Source: Edaphochlamys debaryana
Lineage: Eukaryota > Chlorophyta > Chlorophyceae > Chlamydomonadales
Direction of reading: 5' to 3'
Length of the DNA: 64,000 nucleotides
Assembly: GCA_016858145.1 (NCBI GenBank)
Contig: JAEHOE010000048.1
Span: 558,001 to 622,000, forward strand
The translations under genes were made by a program, and so were the position numbers. Shown one piece after another: positions 12,142-24,705 of the stretch (its first letter is position 1; each line of letters starts with the position of its first letter). Below the pieces are notes generated by a model that was not told where the DNA came from, searched no databases, and was given only the letters and a program-made list of their open reading frames with translations.

Positions 12142-15100
12142 TTAGTCATTGTAGTTGTCCAGCCCCAGGTCCCTCAGCGCCGCGCTGCCCACGTCCTTGC
12201 ACTGGTTGGGGTGCGCGGCCTTGGCGGCGCGCAGCAGCGCCTCCGCGCCCCGCTCGAGGTAGGCGGGCCGCAGCTCGGGCGAGCGCGCCACCATGATGCG
12301 GATGAGCAGGCAGGCCTGGCGCGGCACGGCGGGGCGGGCCGCGTGCCTCTGCATGGCCTCAAGCACAAGGTCGGGCACCCCCGCCTCGGCGCCCAGCGCG
12401 GCGATCTGGGTCGGGATGGGATGGGAGAGGGGGATATTGAAAAGGCGAGGGTAATCTGTCAATTGAAGTCTGTGAAGGGAGGTGGTGGCGGTGGCGGTGG
12501 CGGTGAGGGGCCGGGGCCGGTCGGGGACGAGCAGTGACCGAGAGCGTGGAGGGGAACGGGGCGTCATGGAGGGGGGCGAGGTGGATGGGGTGGCAGTGTG
12601 CAGGGACGAGTGGCGGTGGCGGTGGCCGCATGAGGGCCCAGGAACGGGTGGAGGTACGCACCGAAGGAGAGCATGCCACCCTCCCACCCCATGTGCGCAC
12701 CCTCCCTCCCCACCCCACACACGCGCACGCATCCTCACCTCCGGCTGCCTCAGCATCATGTTGCCCAGCAGCCCCAGTCCCGCCTCCGCCACGTCCTCCG
12801 CGCCCTCGTGCTCCCCCACCACCGCCACCACCGCCGGCACCGCCCCCGCCTCCGCCAGCAGCTTCTTCACCGTGTCGCTGTGCGCCAGCTGCCGGAGGGC
12901 GCCCAGGCAGGCGCGGACCACGTCCCGACGCCCCGAGCACTCCCTGGAGGGTTAAGGGGGAGGTTGTGGGGCGTGGGGTTGGGCGACAGGGTATGGGCAC
13001 GGGGTTTGCGGCAGAGTTGGGTCATGGTGGTGGTGGTGATGCGCGGGTGGAAGAGGAGGTGTCGGAATGCCGTGTATGTGTCACGGCGGCGCCTCGCCCC
13101 GGGCCGTGGTCCCCCGTTGCGCCCCACGCCATGCCACCCACGCGGGTGCGGCAAGGCGAACCCCCTCTGTGTGGCCGCCCCCACCTGAGCAGCTGCAGGC
13201 AGGCCACCACTCCGCCGTCGTCCGTGAACTCGCGGCAAATCTCCTCATTGGCAGCAACCTGCAGAGTATTGAATGCAATCCGGTTTGGAGCCCGGGGGAC
13301 CGGGTCACCAGGAACCAAGAGCTTACTGCCCAACAGGACACCCCGGCCCAGGCCCGTCCACCCCTCCCCCTCCTGCACCCCTCCCCCTCCTGCGCCCCTC
13401 CTCCGCCACGCCCCCCCTCTCCCCCGCCCCTCTTCCCGCCGCCCCACCGTCTTGACGGTCGCCAGCACGCGGCACGCCGTGGCGGGCTCCTGCGCCGCCG
13501 GCACGCGCCTCAGCACCTGCAGCAGCACCCGGATGGCGGCGTGGTGCTTGGACAGCAGCCGGGCGTGCACAAAGGCCTTGGAGGAGGGGGGGCGCTCGTC
13601 GTCAGCGGTGGTGACGGAGCGCAGCACGCCGCACGACGCCGAGATGAGGTCCAGCGGGGCGTCCGGCGCCTGCAGGAGCTGCAGCAGGGCGGCCACGGTG
13701 CCGCTGTCCACCAGCCGGCACTTGGCCTCCTCCACCTGGGGTCGGGGTTGGGATGGGTGGGTGGGTGGGTGGTGGGATTGGGATTGGGTGGGTGGTAGGG
13801 ATAGCGTGGTGGGTGGGTAGTGGGAGTGAACCGCGAGTGAGCCACGCCAGTGAGGGGAAGAGCGGGGAAGGGCGGGGGAGAGGGCAGGGAAGAGGAGCAG
13901 GGGAGAAGGAGGGACTCAGGGAAGGTAGGGCTAGCCTTTCGCTCGTGCTCGTGCTGTGGGGTACGAGCGTTGCCCAAAGCATGAGGAGGCCAACCCCCTC
14001 ATCGGGGGCGCTCTGCTCACCCCGCGTGCCGCTGCCTCCGCCACCGCCGCAGCCGCCACCCGGACCTCGCCGCTGCTCCCCTCCGCCTTCAGCAGCTCGT
14101 GAATCAGCTCCACACCCTGCGCGGAACCCGGGAGCGGGGGCAGAGGCGCAGGGAGGGTGGTGCGCGGAAGGCCACGGGGGAAAGTACGGCAGCACCAGGC
14201 TGCCGTACAGCCGCCTGCGAGGGCCTCCGCTGCTGCGCGGGAGCGAAAGCGCACGTGCCACGTTGCCACACAGCAGACTGTAATCGGCCTGGGGAAGCGC
14301 TGCCAGTGCTGAGCCTCGGAGCGCCCGACACCGTGTCGCCCATGCCATACTCTGGCGAGGCGGCACAAGCAGCTGCCGGCTGCCTGCGGGGGTCCGGATA
14401 GTGCCCGGCCACGAAGTCCGCCCCCTCCCAAACCCCCTCGGTGCCGCACCTTTGCGTCTGTGAAGGCGTCCCGTGTCTCCAGCCAGCTCAGCAGCCGCTG
14501 CAACAACCTCAGCGCCTGCGTCCCAGGGCGAAGGCACGGAGGACACGTCAGCCTGCCCCGTTCGACTGGGCCCAGTCCAGGACCGCATCACGGCACTCCA
14601 CAGGCCCGTGGCCTCCACCCTCATAAACACACCTTCCAACCATACCAGCACAGCCCTTCCTGGGGGGGCTCCAGTGTCCCCTCCATGATGAGTGTGCCCG
14701 CCCCAGCCCCATCACTAGGCCCCATCATCACACCACCCCATCGTGCCAGCATCGGCCCTCACAGGGGGGGCTGCCTCCGGTATCCCCTCGGTGTGCTCTG
14801 TGCCCCCCCCCCCGCCGCCCCACCTGCAGCAGCTCCTCCGGCTGCTCCTGCCCCTGCAGCCGCCTGCAGGCCTCAAGAAGGGACTGCATGGCCTCGCCCT
14901 TGTGCGCAATCACCGAGGCCTCCTGCGTCAGGCCGGCCCCCGCGGGCGCCCCCGAGGTGGACGCCTGCGCGCCCTCGTCAGCAGGGGCGTCGGTGCAAGA
15001 CGGCTGTGGGGGAGAGGCGGGCAGGGGCCGCGTGGGGTGGGTTTGGCGTGACGGCACAGGGGCGGGGGGCGGGCCTTGTGTGGTGTGAGCTACGGAGGGG

Positions 15101-15777
15101 AGCGCAGCAGTACCTAGGGGGCCGGGTTGAGGCTGGGGCGTTGAACCCAGTGTCCCGTGCCGTCTCTCACCAGCAGGCTGGCAGATAGCGCCGCCAGCGC
15201 CTCCTTTAGGGAGCCCTCGTCCTTCAACGCATCTTTGAGCCCGCGACAGGCCACGGCGATTGGATGGCTGAGGGGACAAGGGCGACACGGGTACCATATG
15301 TGTGTTGGTTGCGTGCCTCGCGTACGCAGTGGACAGCCTGCACACGGGTACGCCTGCAGTGGGCCCAGTGACCACGTGCCTGTCCAGGTCGCTCCCCGCC
15401 ATCTCCGTGACGACGCTGCTCAGGTCATAGCCCTGCACGTTGAACTCCTCGATGGCGCTCTTGATGGCCTCGTCTCGCTATGAGGGGAGTAGCGAAAGAT
15501 TAGAGGAGAGGACCTGAGGGGCTGCGCAGGGATGGATGGATCCCGCGCCTCGACGGGGGGGATGGCGGGAGTCGACCGTCACCCCTGCCGAGGCACCCGG
15601 CAACTCACAGCCATGTCGAAGTCCTCAATGTTGGACGCCACCGCCTCATCGAATGCTTCCTGCGCTGGGCCGCGGGGCCGCGGGCTTGAGCGCTCGAGTG
15701 TTGCACGTCTGTGAGCAGACCGCCCGGGATCCTACCTGCGTGAGCTTGGGCTTTGCTTTGGGCCAGGCCTGAGCCAT
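12142..15777 (-). CDS. ARMC6: ARMC6-like armadillo-repeat protein, 486 aa
   Basis: Eleven exons on the minus strand: 15777-15736, 15659-15609, 15477-15380, 15267-15171, 15003-14824, 14515-14450, 14116-14021, 13735-13448, 13258-13185, 12943-12739, 12405-12142. All join in phase to 486 residues, close to the roughly 500-residue animal ARMC6. The N-terminus (EAFDEAVASNIEDFDMA, then EEFNVQGYDLSSVV) matches the ARMC6 N-terminal signature; armadillo helices follow, for example ANEEICREFTDDGGVVACLQ and KKLLAEAGAVPAVVAVV, and the end reads LRDLGLDNYND. Known family members are alpha-helical adaptors of poorly defined function, conserved in flagellated eukaryotes. Intron 3 needs a GC donor (CAG|GCACGT at 15379) to stay in frame. 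The start at 15777 is the only ATG giving the conserved N-terminus. Confidence 0.9.
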
Positions 15778-16685
15778 TTTGGGAGCTGGGGAAGCGGCTG
15801 CCGGAGGCACTCAAAGTTGCAATGACAGGTGCTGCAGTGTGCTCCTACGATATGTAGCACAGCGGTCCTTGCGTGTACGTTGTGCTACCAAGCTGTCTGC
15901 GGAAGGCGAGGGACCCCGTCCTGAACAACTCAGGCATGAGACTGAAAGCGCCCCGATGCGCCTCTTCAACGCCTCCTCGCCAGCCTCGACATTTTCTACA
16001 CTTGACCACTGACAAAGTACACACGAACGCAGCTGCGGTTGAGGGCGTTTGCGGAGGGTTGGCGAAGGAGCGGACTGAACTGCACTCGCGTCTAGGACGC
16101 TGGGCGCTTACACTGGTGTCGGAGAGGACCACTTTGAAGAGATGGGCGGCCCAATAATCGGTAGGTGAAAGCCAGCAAGCGCCAGGGCACGAGGGCCTCT
16201 TGCGCCCCAGCCTGCGAGGGCAGTGTGCTGGCCGGCCACGTGAGTTGTATGTGTATACTAGCAGCCACTGCGCGTCCTTCCCCCCCCAAACGAGCGAGGC
16301 GGTTGCAGCTTGGCGCTGGCCCCAGCGCATCCTAGGGCGTCCTTGGTGCCAAACGCACATCCTTGCGCTTCGAAGCCGTAGGACTTCATGCAGCCGTGGT
16401 CAGGCCGAGCATGCGGACATGCCCTAGTTTGCTTCAGGTGGTGAGCTCTCCCATCCACTTGTGCGGTATCAGCACAAACGTTGCCGGTGCTGCGGTGTCG
16501 GACGCGCCTTTTGCTAGGCTTGCGTTGGGAGGTTTGCGTCAACGTCGGGTTCTGTCCCTCTGTGCCGACGGGTATCGCACATGGACATGCGTGCACACGA
16601 CATGCCGGCCTGGCCCTGCTAAACCCATGCCCTAAGCCCGTAGCAGGCTGAACCCCATCGCCGCGTCTGTGCCCACCGACCGCAG
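15778..16685. other. Divergent upstream region between ARMC6 (-) and the F-box gene (+)
   Basis: Holds the ARMC6 5'UTR/promoter and the unplaced first exon(s) of the F-box gene. In the F-box frame a stop lies at 16649-16651 and no ATG follows before the conserved box, so a start exon must lie upstream; several ATGs exist but none is supported over the others. Confidence 0.5.
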
Positions 16686-17514
16686 TTCACCCCCTCTTCG
16701 TGCACACGCTTCACTGCGGGCCGGAGGTCCGCACGCTGGAGGAGGTCCCGCTGGAGGTGCTCACTCTGATCGCATCGCGCATCCCGATGGCGCAGGAGCT
16801 GTGAGCACTCTTCAGGACTGGGTCTAGGAGGGTGCTGTCCTTGCCCAGGGGTACCTTCGGCGTGGCGGTTGGTGATCCTCTGGACTTGACTCGAACTGTA
16901 CCTGTATGTCGTGGCGACGCAGGGCACGGCTGCAGTGCGTGAGCAAGCGCTGCAGGGAGGCGGCCAGCGCGGAGCACCTCTGGAAGCAGGTACGGGCCCT
17001 GGATAACTCATGCTCCATGAGGATACTGATGCCCATGCTTTAAGCCACCGCTTCCTCTAGTCAAGCATTGCCAAGTCCAGCCAAGTCCTTCCTGTCGTTG
17101 ACATGGGGTGCCTCGCGGACCTGTGTTGCAGCTATGCATGGACCGCTTTGCCGTGCCTGGAAGCTGCAAGCCGCCAAGCTGGCAGGCGCTGTTCCGGTGA
17201 GCGCGGGCCTTGGACACGTGGTTAGCGGGGTGGCTCGGATGCAGAGCCATGGAGGGTTACAGTACGGGCGCTCACGCCCTTCGGGGCTTGCTCCTGCCCG
17301 TGATGTGCGTGCGTCTGGCCTGCACACGATGTTACACCCTCATTGCAGACCTCTCACATGTCCTACGCCCTGTTCACCCCTCCCCTCCAGCTTCAACTAC
17401 GAGTTCCTCTACAAGGTGCTCCTGTCCCGCAGCGCCGAGGAGCTGTCGGGCTTCAGCCGGTTCAGCGGCGGCAGCGGCTCTCGCTTCGTGGGCATGGCGA
17501 TCGGCGTCGCCTGA
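16686..17514 (+). CDS. F-box protein, small; 5' exon unresolved
   Basis: Four joined exons: 16686-16800, 16923-16989, 17132-17196, 17391-17514. The visible protein is about 122 aa. It begins with LEEVPLEVLTLIASRIPMAQ, continues LQCVSKRCREAASAEHLWKQ and LCMDRFAVPG, then SWQALFR and NYEFLYKVLL. This is a classical F-box (LP.E.L..I..RL, then C+VSK, LW+.LC..RF, W+.LY) with the short C-terminal extension common in plant and algal F-box proteins. Expected role: substrate adaptor that binds SKP1 in an SCF ubiquitin ligase; no substrate-binding domain (LRR, kelch, WD) is visible after the box. All splice sites are GT-AG. It is convergent with the EF-hand gene. Confidence 0.8.
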
Positions 17515-17876
17515 GCAGCGACCTCTGGACTTGTATTACTATCGTCCCAAGGCGGGCACAACCAACTGAGCTGGCTGGAACACGCTACGACCCACTTGGA
17601 AGCCGGCTCTCTCTACTCGGGCGACCTCTCAACGACCAACAGTATGCATGCTTGGAAGCCCCTGCACCCGCCGACGCTGACGATGTATGAGTTTGCATAA
17701 CGTCGAGCCTGATCAGCCTTTGATCACATGTATCATGCGAGTCTGGGGTCTGACCCCTCGGATGGGTGTTCATATGACGCCCATTGTACGATTGTGAGAG
17801 TGAAAGCAGCCCCGGGTATGTTGTTTGCAGTGTCGTTGCAGCAGTTGATATGGCGTAGGACTGTGTGGTGCGCGCG
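17515..17876. other. Convergent 3' region between F-box (+) and EF-hand (-) genes
   Basis: Short gene-free interval holding both 3'UTRs. No TGTAA is present in either sense orientation within it. The nearest TGTAA, 17992-17996 (+), lies antisense inside the EF-hand coding exon. Confidence 0.4.
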
Positions 17877-18483
17877 TCATCGGTACTTGCTGGGCCTGAG
17901 GGCCAGCATGAAGGCTTCGCAGGATACACGGCCGGTGCCGCGGGTGTCCAGCTCGTCGAAGACCTGAGGGAGCAACCGGATGGGCATTCCTGTAATGTGT
18001 GACAAGAGCTGATCGACCCCCTGGCGGCACAGGAGGTTCCCAGTGTCACCACGCACCTCCTCAAACGTCCGCACAGCTGGTGCAGCATCCCGCACTACCC
18101 GGACAGCATCCTCTCGGCGGATGAAGCCCACACCTGTTTACGCAAGCGGGTGGAGGATGGTGTTCGTGGCCTCCGCAATTGCCCTCTCGTCCCCACGCGT
18201 CCCCCCCGGCGAGCTCACCCTCTGGGTCAAACGCACGGTACACCTCCCGTAGCCTGGAGTCGGGGTCACGAGCTGCTTGTAGAGCTTGCACCACAGCGAC
18301 TAGGTCCTCGTAGGTGAAGGTTTCGCGGTCCGCAGAGCACCGCAAGATGGTTGCGATGTCCGCCTTGCTTGGTCTCCATCCAGTCGCTGCTATCACGGCG
18401 CTCTTAAACCCATGCCGACAAACGCTTGTTGAGCCCTCCGCTATGGAACGCCAAGCCGCGGCTGTGCAGCTGTCGCTAGCCAT
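17877..18483 (-). CDS. EFCAB11: EFCAB11-like EF-hand protein, 173 aa
   Basis: Two exons: 18483-18219 and 18133-17877, joined by a phase-1 intron. The length is close to the roughly 160-residue animal EFCAB11. FKSAVIAATGWRPSKADI aligns with the conserved segment after the first EF-hand, and REVYRAFDPEGVGFIRRED and VFDELDTRGTGRVSCEAF are the second and third EF-hands. Loop residues are partly degenerate: the second loop has D-P-E-G-V-G-F and the last D-T-R-G-T-G-R-V with a non-acidic final position, so Ca2+ binding may be weak. Start chosen at 18483, the first ATG in the frame. A 45-nt stretch near 18053-18009 has intron-like borders but is open, so it was kept as coding. It might be a centrin-like or ciliary Ca2+ sensor; function unknown. 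Confidence 0.75.
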
Positions 18484-18870
18484 TTTCGCGGTGTAGACAA
18501 GCGTCTGTATGTACTTGTGAGCTAATTGAAGTGGGGACGTCACTGAAAGCTTCTACGCGCCATCTGTGCACGCGTCGCCATATACCTTAGCTTGACTTGG
18601 ATTCAGCGGCCGTACCCTGGCCGTACCGGTTCGTGCCGTACGTCCACGACGGCGGATGCAGCTGGATGCGCAGTCTGAGAGGCTGGTAATGGAGGTGGAC
18701 CCGTGCTTGGTCAAGGGGTGGAGGGCTGGAGGCATGGGCCCGAGGCCCGAGGCGTGAAGCTGAGTTGCACCGTCGTGAAGTAGAGGCCAAGGCCGCCTCG
18801 CGTCTACCCTGCCAAGGCTCATTCCCGCCACCGTTGCCCCTGCACCTGCCTACTCCGACAGGCAAGACCC
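18484..18870. other. Short gap between LRR gene 3' end and EF-hand gene start
   Basis: Both flanking genes are on the minus strand, so this holds the LRR 3'UTR and the EF-hand promoter. No recognisable elements beyond repeated CCGTACC words near 18611-18650. Confidence 0.4.
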
Positions 18871-20972
18871 CTAGCCGCTAACCTCCACAACGTCCTCAAC
18901 CAGGCCCATCGCCAGCAGCCGCGGCCGCAGCCCCGCCACCATGCTCTCCACTGCTGCCAGCTGCTTCGCCCGCACCACCAGGCGGACGGACCGCAGCCCC
19001 TCGCCCGCCCGACTGCACAGCTCCAGGAGGGCATCCGCGGCCTATGGTGGCAGACCTCCACCCGCGGGCCACCAGCGCTGCATCCCGAATATCCCCAGCC
19101 GGGTGAGGCGCGGCAGCTCGGCCAGCTTGGGCAGCGCAGTGAAGGGGAACGCGCACCAGGTCAGCGTGAGGCTCTGCGGGACGACACAGTGGGGGCAGCA
19201 ACTACAGGGAATGAGCACTGCTTCCGGGCAACCGGTGGCTGTGAGCGGCAGTGAGCAAGGGGAGATAGCAATGGTGGAGAGAGGGAGGGACGACGGCACG
19301 GGAAGTCTGCGCAGTCAGCACCAGCAGGCATGTGGGCACTCGTCCCCAGGGAACATAGCAGACGCCAGTCTCTCATGCACATCTGGAGGCTTGGCAAGCT
19401 CTGGGCAATGGCCGCCAGGTCCGCGCCGCTGAGTTGGAAGCGCTCCAGCTCCAGCGCCTCCAGCCACACGCCGCCCCACGCGCTCAGCCAGCGGCCGTGG
19501 CCCTCAAAGCCCGCCGCCGGGGCAATCGGTGGCCGCAGGCGGCCCTCCTCTGCGCCGATGATCTTTGCCGCCCTCAGCCGCCCTGTCAGCTGCTCCGCGA
19601 CTCTCCTTCTGGCCGGAGGCCCCCGTCCAGATGGCTCCCGGACGGCACCGTCAGGGCCGTTAGCTCCACCGTCTCCAGGCATGCCGGAACCTGCAGGGCT
19701 GCGATCGCTCCTACCGACTGGCGCCGGTCTGAGAGCTGCAGGACCCGCAGCCGAGGCGGCAGCTGGGGGACACTACCCTCCAGGCGGGCCCAGTAGCCCT
19801 CCCTCACCAGCATCCCGACCTCCAAGCGGGTCAGGGCCGTAAGGCGCTCCAAGCTGTCCGCCTCCACTACCGCGCCGGCAAGGCTCAGCTCTTGCAGACC
19901 CGGCAGGGTCATCAGCTGGGCCACCATCGCCAGACACGCCGAGGTGAAGTCGCCGAACATGCCCAGCGACCTCAGCCGGATCAGGGGTGCCAGCGCAGTT
20001 GAGAGGCTGAGCACCTCAGAATCCGTCCATTGGGGACTGCTGCCGTTGCCGTCGAGCAGCCTCCTAACTTGGCTCCAGGAGGGTCGGCGGGATAAGCGCA
20101 GGCTTGAGCCCCTGTGCGCGTGCAGGCTGAGCGCCTTGAGCTGAGTCATGCGTGCCAGCTGGCTCACACAGGGCACCGCATCCTCGGGGTCGAGGTGGAG
20201 GCTGAGCTCCTCCAGAGTCGACAAGACCGCCTGAGCGCAGACGCACGGCGGCAGCTTGCAGGAGGCAGCGTCGCAGCCGCTGCCGCCGTCGCCGCCCAGC
20301 TCAAGGCGTCGGAGTGACGTCAGCAGCGGTATGTGGGACGGGGACCCCGTGGGGCGGAGCAGGGCCCTGAGCCCCTGCGCCACAGCACGGGCGGGCACGG
20401 CGCCCCAGCCCTGGGGCAGGACTAGCTCCTCGAGGCTGGGGACCTTAGCGGCCAGCAGGCCAGCAGTGTCGGGGCTGAGGAGCTGGAGGGATAGCGTGAG
20501 CTTGCGCGTGGTGGTCAGCGGGGCCGGGATGGAGCCGAGTAGCTGGGTCCTGCGCAGGCGGGGCATAGGCACGGGCACGAGGCCCCCGTCAGCCACCCGT
20601 GAGGGGCCCGTGAAGGAGCCCGTGACAGCTGGCACGAAGGTGTAACGCTTGGCGAGCTTTACCGAGGGACTCACGCAGCGTGAGGCAGGCGCGCAGGGGC
20701 GTACGGCTGCAGCATGAGCTCGCGGGGCCGGCACACGCCGCGGGCCAGCATGCCGCACGCGAGCCGCAGCTGCGTGGTGACGCCCAGCTGCCCCGCCGCA
20801 TCGCCCCCTCCGCCGCTGACGCTGAGGGCCGTGACTCGCTCCTCCGCCGCGACCCGAGCTGCCCAGCACAGCAGGCGGAAGCTGTGCACGTTCTGGCCTG
20901 CCCAGGTACTGGAGGATTTGGCGCAGGATTTGGGCGCAGCGCCTCAAGCGAGGTACACGTCTCGCTGTCCAT
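18871..20972 (-). CDS. Leucine-rich-repeat protein, with an in-frame TAG near its 3' end
   Basis: Exons joined in phase: 20972-20957, 20897-20675, 20549-19691, 19589-19381, 19171-18871. The first exon is only 16 nt (MDSET plus one base). Exon 3 has no stop over 287 codons and holds irregular leucine-rich repeats, for example RKLTLSLQLLSPDTAGLL, SLRRLELGG, STLEELSLHLD, LKALSLHA, IRLRSLGMFG and GLQELSLAG. The 19690-19590 intron (101 nt) is needed because the frame shifts there. The last exon reads ELPRLTRLGIFGMQRWW, then TAG at 19044-19042, then continues in the same frame with LLELCSRAGEGLRSVRLVVR to a final TAG at 18873-18871. If the first TAG is real the protein is about 478 aa; read through, about 535 aa. 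No signal peptide, membrane segment or kinase domain. Start and last-exon acceptor are the weakest points. Confidence 0.6.
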
Positions 20973-21730
20973 TCACCTAGGGAAAGCAAGGGGGTAGTAA
21001 AGGGCGGGGGGGGGAAACTCGGAAAAGGTAGCATGTACTGGTGGCATAGCGGGAAAGGAATCGTGACTACGTCATTGACCATGTGACCGACGCGCGCAGG
21101 GTGGTCCACGGAGGGTAGGGGCTAGGGGGGCGTCGTGGGATGATCGCACGCCTCTCAGGAGGTCCACGAAGCTCCACGAGGACCTGGCCCCACGCTGGAC
21201 CCCCCAAGTTAGTTGGCATTCCGCCCACCTCAGGCAGCTTGGCTCTGTCAACCAGGGACCTGGCCATGGCCGGCCCAGGAGCGGAGGGCGGGAGGGGGCT
21301 GGCGAGGCTCGCGGGATGGCCGGCCCTGCACAGGGCACGCCGCCCGTAACCTTCACCAGACGAACCCAATCCCTCTCAGAGTTCATGCTTGGATGGTTGG
21401 ATTTGTCGGGGGCTAATGGGGGGTGCTCTCGGGGCCGGCGTAATGTCGCGATGGCCGGAGACAAAGTTTTGGCGTGACGCAGGGGCAGGAGGCAGAGTCC
21501 GGGGAGACCGTCTTGCAGGCGAGTATGTATCCTTTTCATTTGCTCTTGTGGCTGAAATTGCGGGGGGCATTGACTGGCGTGCCCGGTCCATCCCGGGGAA
21601 GCTGAATCGTGTCGGGGTCACGCCGCTTTCGTGCTCACGCAGTAGGCTTACACCGCAACTCGATAGCTGCTCTGAAACCCCTGTGCAGCTACCCCGAACC
21701 CTTCGCGCCTTGAAGGGCCGAAACGTCACT
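20973..21730. other. Divergent upstream region between LRR gene (-) and DLST (+)
   Basis: No coding segment recognised. It should contain both promoters and 5'UTRs. Confidence 0.4.
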
Positions 21731-24665
21731 ATGGCGCTCAGGGCGCTGCGCCGCGCGGCGGGGCAGCTCGGGAGTAGCGTGGCACAAGCCCAGCGGGTAT
21801 GCGGAGCCATGCTATACTTTTGCTGCTTCTTGGTTCGGTCTCGGCAAAGGCACGCCCCATGCGCAGGCCGCCGGAGTCGCTGCTTCGGAGCTGGGGCCTT
21901 GCTGTGCTGGTGAGTTACTTCGAACTTAACCATGCAGCGTGCCGTGCTGACCTGCTGAACGCCTCTACCTGCAGACCTGCTGTCACGACCATCAACCAGC
22001 TCGCCAAGGTATCGATCGCAGCTGCTCCCTTTGACCGACGGACGACTCTCACCATTGCACCTGCATTCCGCTTGCAGCAACAGCCATGTCCTAGAGGAGC
22101 TGGCTTCCTTCAAATCAGCCTCGCGGTTCCGCGGCATGGCGGTCCACATGCGCGGGCTGCACTCGTCCGCGGCCTCGCAGGCGGCATACGAAGTGTCGGT
22201 GCCTCCTATGGGGGAATCCATCACGGAGGGCACTATCGCGGCGGTGCTTAAGAAGCCAGGTGTGTAGGGCCAGGTGACGCCAGGGGGGTGCACGCCCACG
22301 AGGAGCACGGTCGACCAGCTTGGTTGACCGCCGAGCGTCACGCCCCAGCTCTGGTGGTGCCTCGCAGGCGACGCAATCAAGGAGGATGACATCATTGCCC
22401 AGATTGAGACCGACAAGGTGGGGTTCCAGAAAGGGCGTTGGGCGAACCTGCCGTGCGGGGACGGGGTGTTGCATGGGCTTGGCGGCGTACCTGAGGTTTC
22501 AAGACACGCGCTAGCCCCCTCAGCAGCCCCTGTAAAAACAGTCTATGCATTCGCCGCAATAACGGAGGGACGCTTGGCATGAGGGGGTTGGTTAGGATCG
22601 GCAAACCCGCGTCTGTTGGCAGGGCCTGGCGGCGTAGCTCGACGACCTGCCCTCTCTCCCCCCTCCCCACCGCTCCCCACCCCTCACCACCCTGCTCTCC
22701 CACCTTACCCACCCCTCGCCACCCCTCACCACTTCCTTAGGTCACCATCGACGTCAAGTACACGGGCAAGGGGTCGGGCGTGGTTCAGCAGGTGCTGGTG
22801 AAGCCCTCGGACCTGGTCAAGGTGGGGCAGCAGGTGGCGGTGGTGGACGTGGGGGCCACGCCCGCGGCCGCACCGGCAGCCGCCGCCGCGCCGCCCCCGC
22901 CGCCGCCGCCGCCCAAGCCCGCGGCGGAGGCGCCCAAGCCCATCACCGTGGCGCCGGGACCGGCGCCGCCAAAGCCGGCCAAGGTGCGGGAGGCGTGGGC
23001 AGCTCAGTGGGGCAGTAGGGGTCTTGGGAGCAGCCTTCGTGCGCTTCGGGTGCCGGGCTAGCGAGCTTGGCACGTGGGCCTTGGCAATGGCAGTGCTGAC
23101 CTGGCAAACCTCGTGACAACGGTCTGCTCAGCGGGGTGGCAGGTACTGCGAGAGTGTGCTGTAGCGCGGGAGCCCTAGAGACGGCAGCCCTCCCTCCAGC
23201 CTCGTGGCTCAGGGCACTCAAGTCGTGCCCGTATGTTTGTTTGCCCGCGTGCGTGCAGGAGATGGTCGCCCACCCGTACAGCCCCACCACGCGGCCCGAG
23301 AGGTGCGCACCGGGCCGGGGCTGGGGCCTGGGGCCACCTGCGTGCAGGGCCTGGGCTTCAATCCGGCTTCTCAGTATCCCCGCACGCCACACGCCGACCA
23401 CAGCGCCGCCAAAACACACACGAAAGCATGCATTCATCCCGGCGCCCCTGCTGCCCCGCAGGCGCGTCAAGATGACCCGCCTGCGCATGCGCGTGGCTGA
23501 GCGGCTCAAGGGCGCCCAGAACACGTACGCCATGCTGAGCACCTTCAACGAAATCGACATGACCGCTGCCATCGAGCTGCGCACCGCATACAAGGTGCGC
23601 CGACCAGCGCCGGGTGCCATCGGCGCTTTCAGAGGCTGGGGCGTGGGGGCGAGCCGTTGCGGGCCGCAGGACCTGCAGGACCGTGTCCATGGGGGCCAGG
23701 CGCCGGCGCAGCAGGGCTACAGCATCGTCTTTGATGAGCTGCCGGCCTCGACGCCGGCCTTGAGCTGAGGGGGCCCAGTGTGAACGAAGTCAACCTCGTA
23801 CGCACGCACGCACGCGTGTTTCCGCCCGCAGGACATCTTCCTGGAGAAGCACAACGTCAAGCTGGGCTTCATGTCGGTGTTCGTCAAGGCGGCGGCGTAC
23901 GCGCTGCAGGTGTGTGGAGGGGCCGGGGGGGGGGGCGGCGCGGGTGCAGCGTCGGTGCAGTGCTAAGGGGCCGAGCGGGCTATTGAGGATCGCAAACTTG
24001 TGATGGTTCTGCGTGGTCGCGGTCCGCCACACAGCTTCACGCGCCCCGCTGAATCCCGCCGCTGCCACCGCCCGCAGGAGGTGCCGGCCGTGAACGCTGT
24101 GATTGACGGCGATGAGATCGTGTTCCGGGATTTCTACGACATCTCGATCGCCGTTGCCACGCCCAAGGTACGGCAGCAGCTGTACGGCAAAGCCCCCGCG
24201 TCTAGGAACCCAGTCGCCATGGCTTGCTGCGCGTTGCGTGGCTTGGCATCACCCCTGCACGCCTTTCTCGTCATCCCCTCGGCCCCCTCCAATTCCTGCC
24301 CCCCCCTAGGGCCTGGTGGTGCCGGTGCTGCGCTCCGCCGACGAGCTGAGCTTCGCTGACGTGGAGAAGGTGGGAGGGGACGGGTCCGTGATTGTGCAGC
24401 GTGGGGGGCAGGCCGAGAGGCAGGCAGCGGGGCAAGGTGCCCGGGTCGGGTCCCAGGAGGGACCAGCGCGGAATAGCCATCCAATCGCCGCAACCACCAC
24501 CGACCGTTTCCCCCTCTTGACGTTTTCCCTACCCCCTCCGCCCTCCGCCTGCCCGCCCCCCCCCCCAAAGACCATGAACGCGCTGGGCAAGAAGGCGCGC
24601 GACGGCACCATCGGCATGGACGACATGGCGGGCGGCACCTTTACCATCTCCAACGGGGGGGTGTA

Positions 24666-24705
<40 letters not shown>

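Noticed and set aside
12534..13820. 428-residue plus-strand open frame
   Set aside because: Crosses ARMC6 exons and introns in antisense; composition follows intron repeats.
18009..18053. Possible 45-nt intron inside the EF-hand gene
   Set aside because: Borders look like GT-AG but the length is unusually short and the frame is open; kept as coding until cDNA decides.
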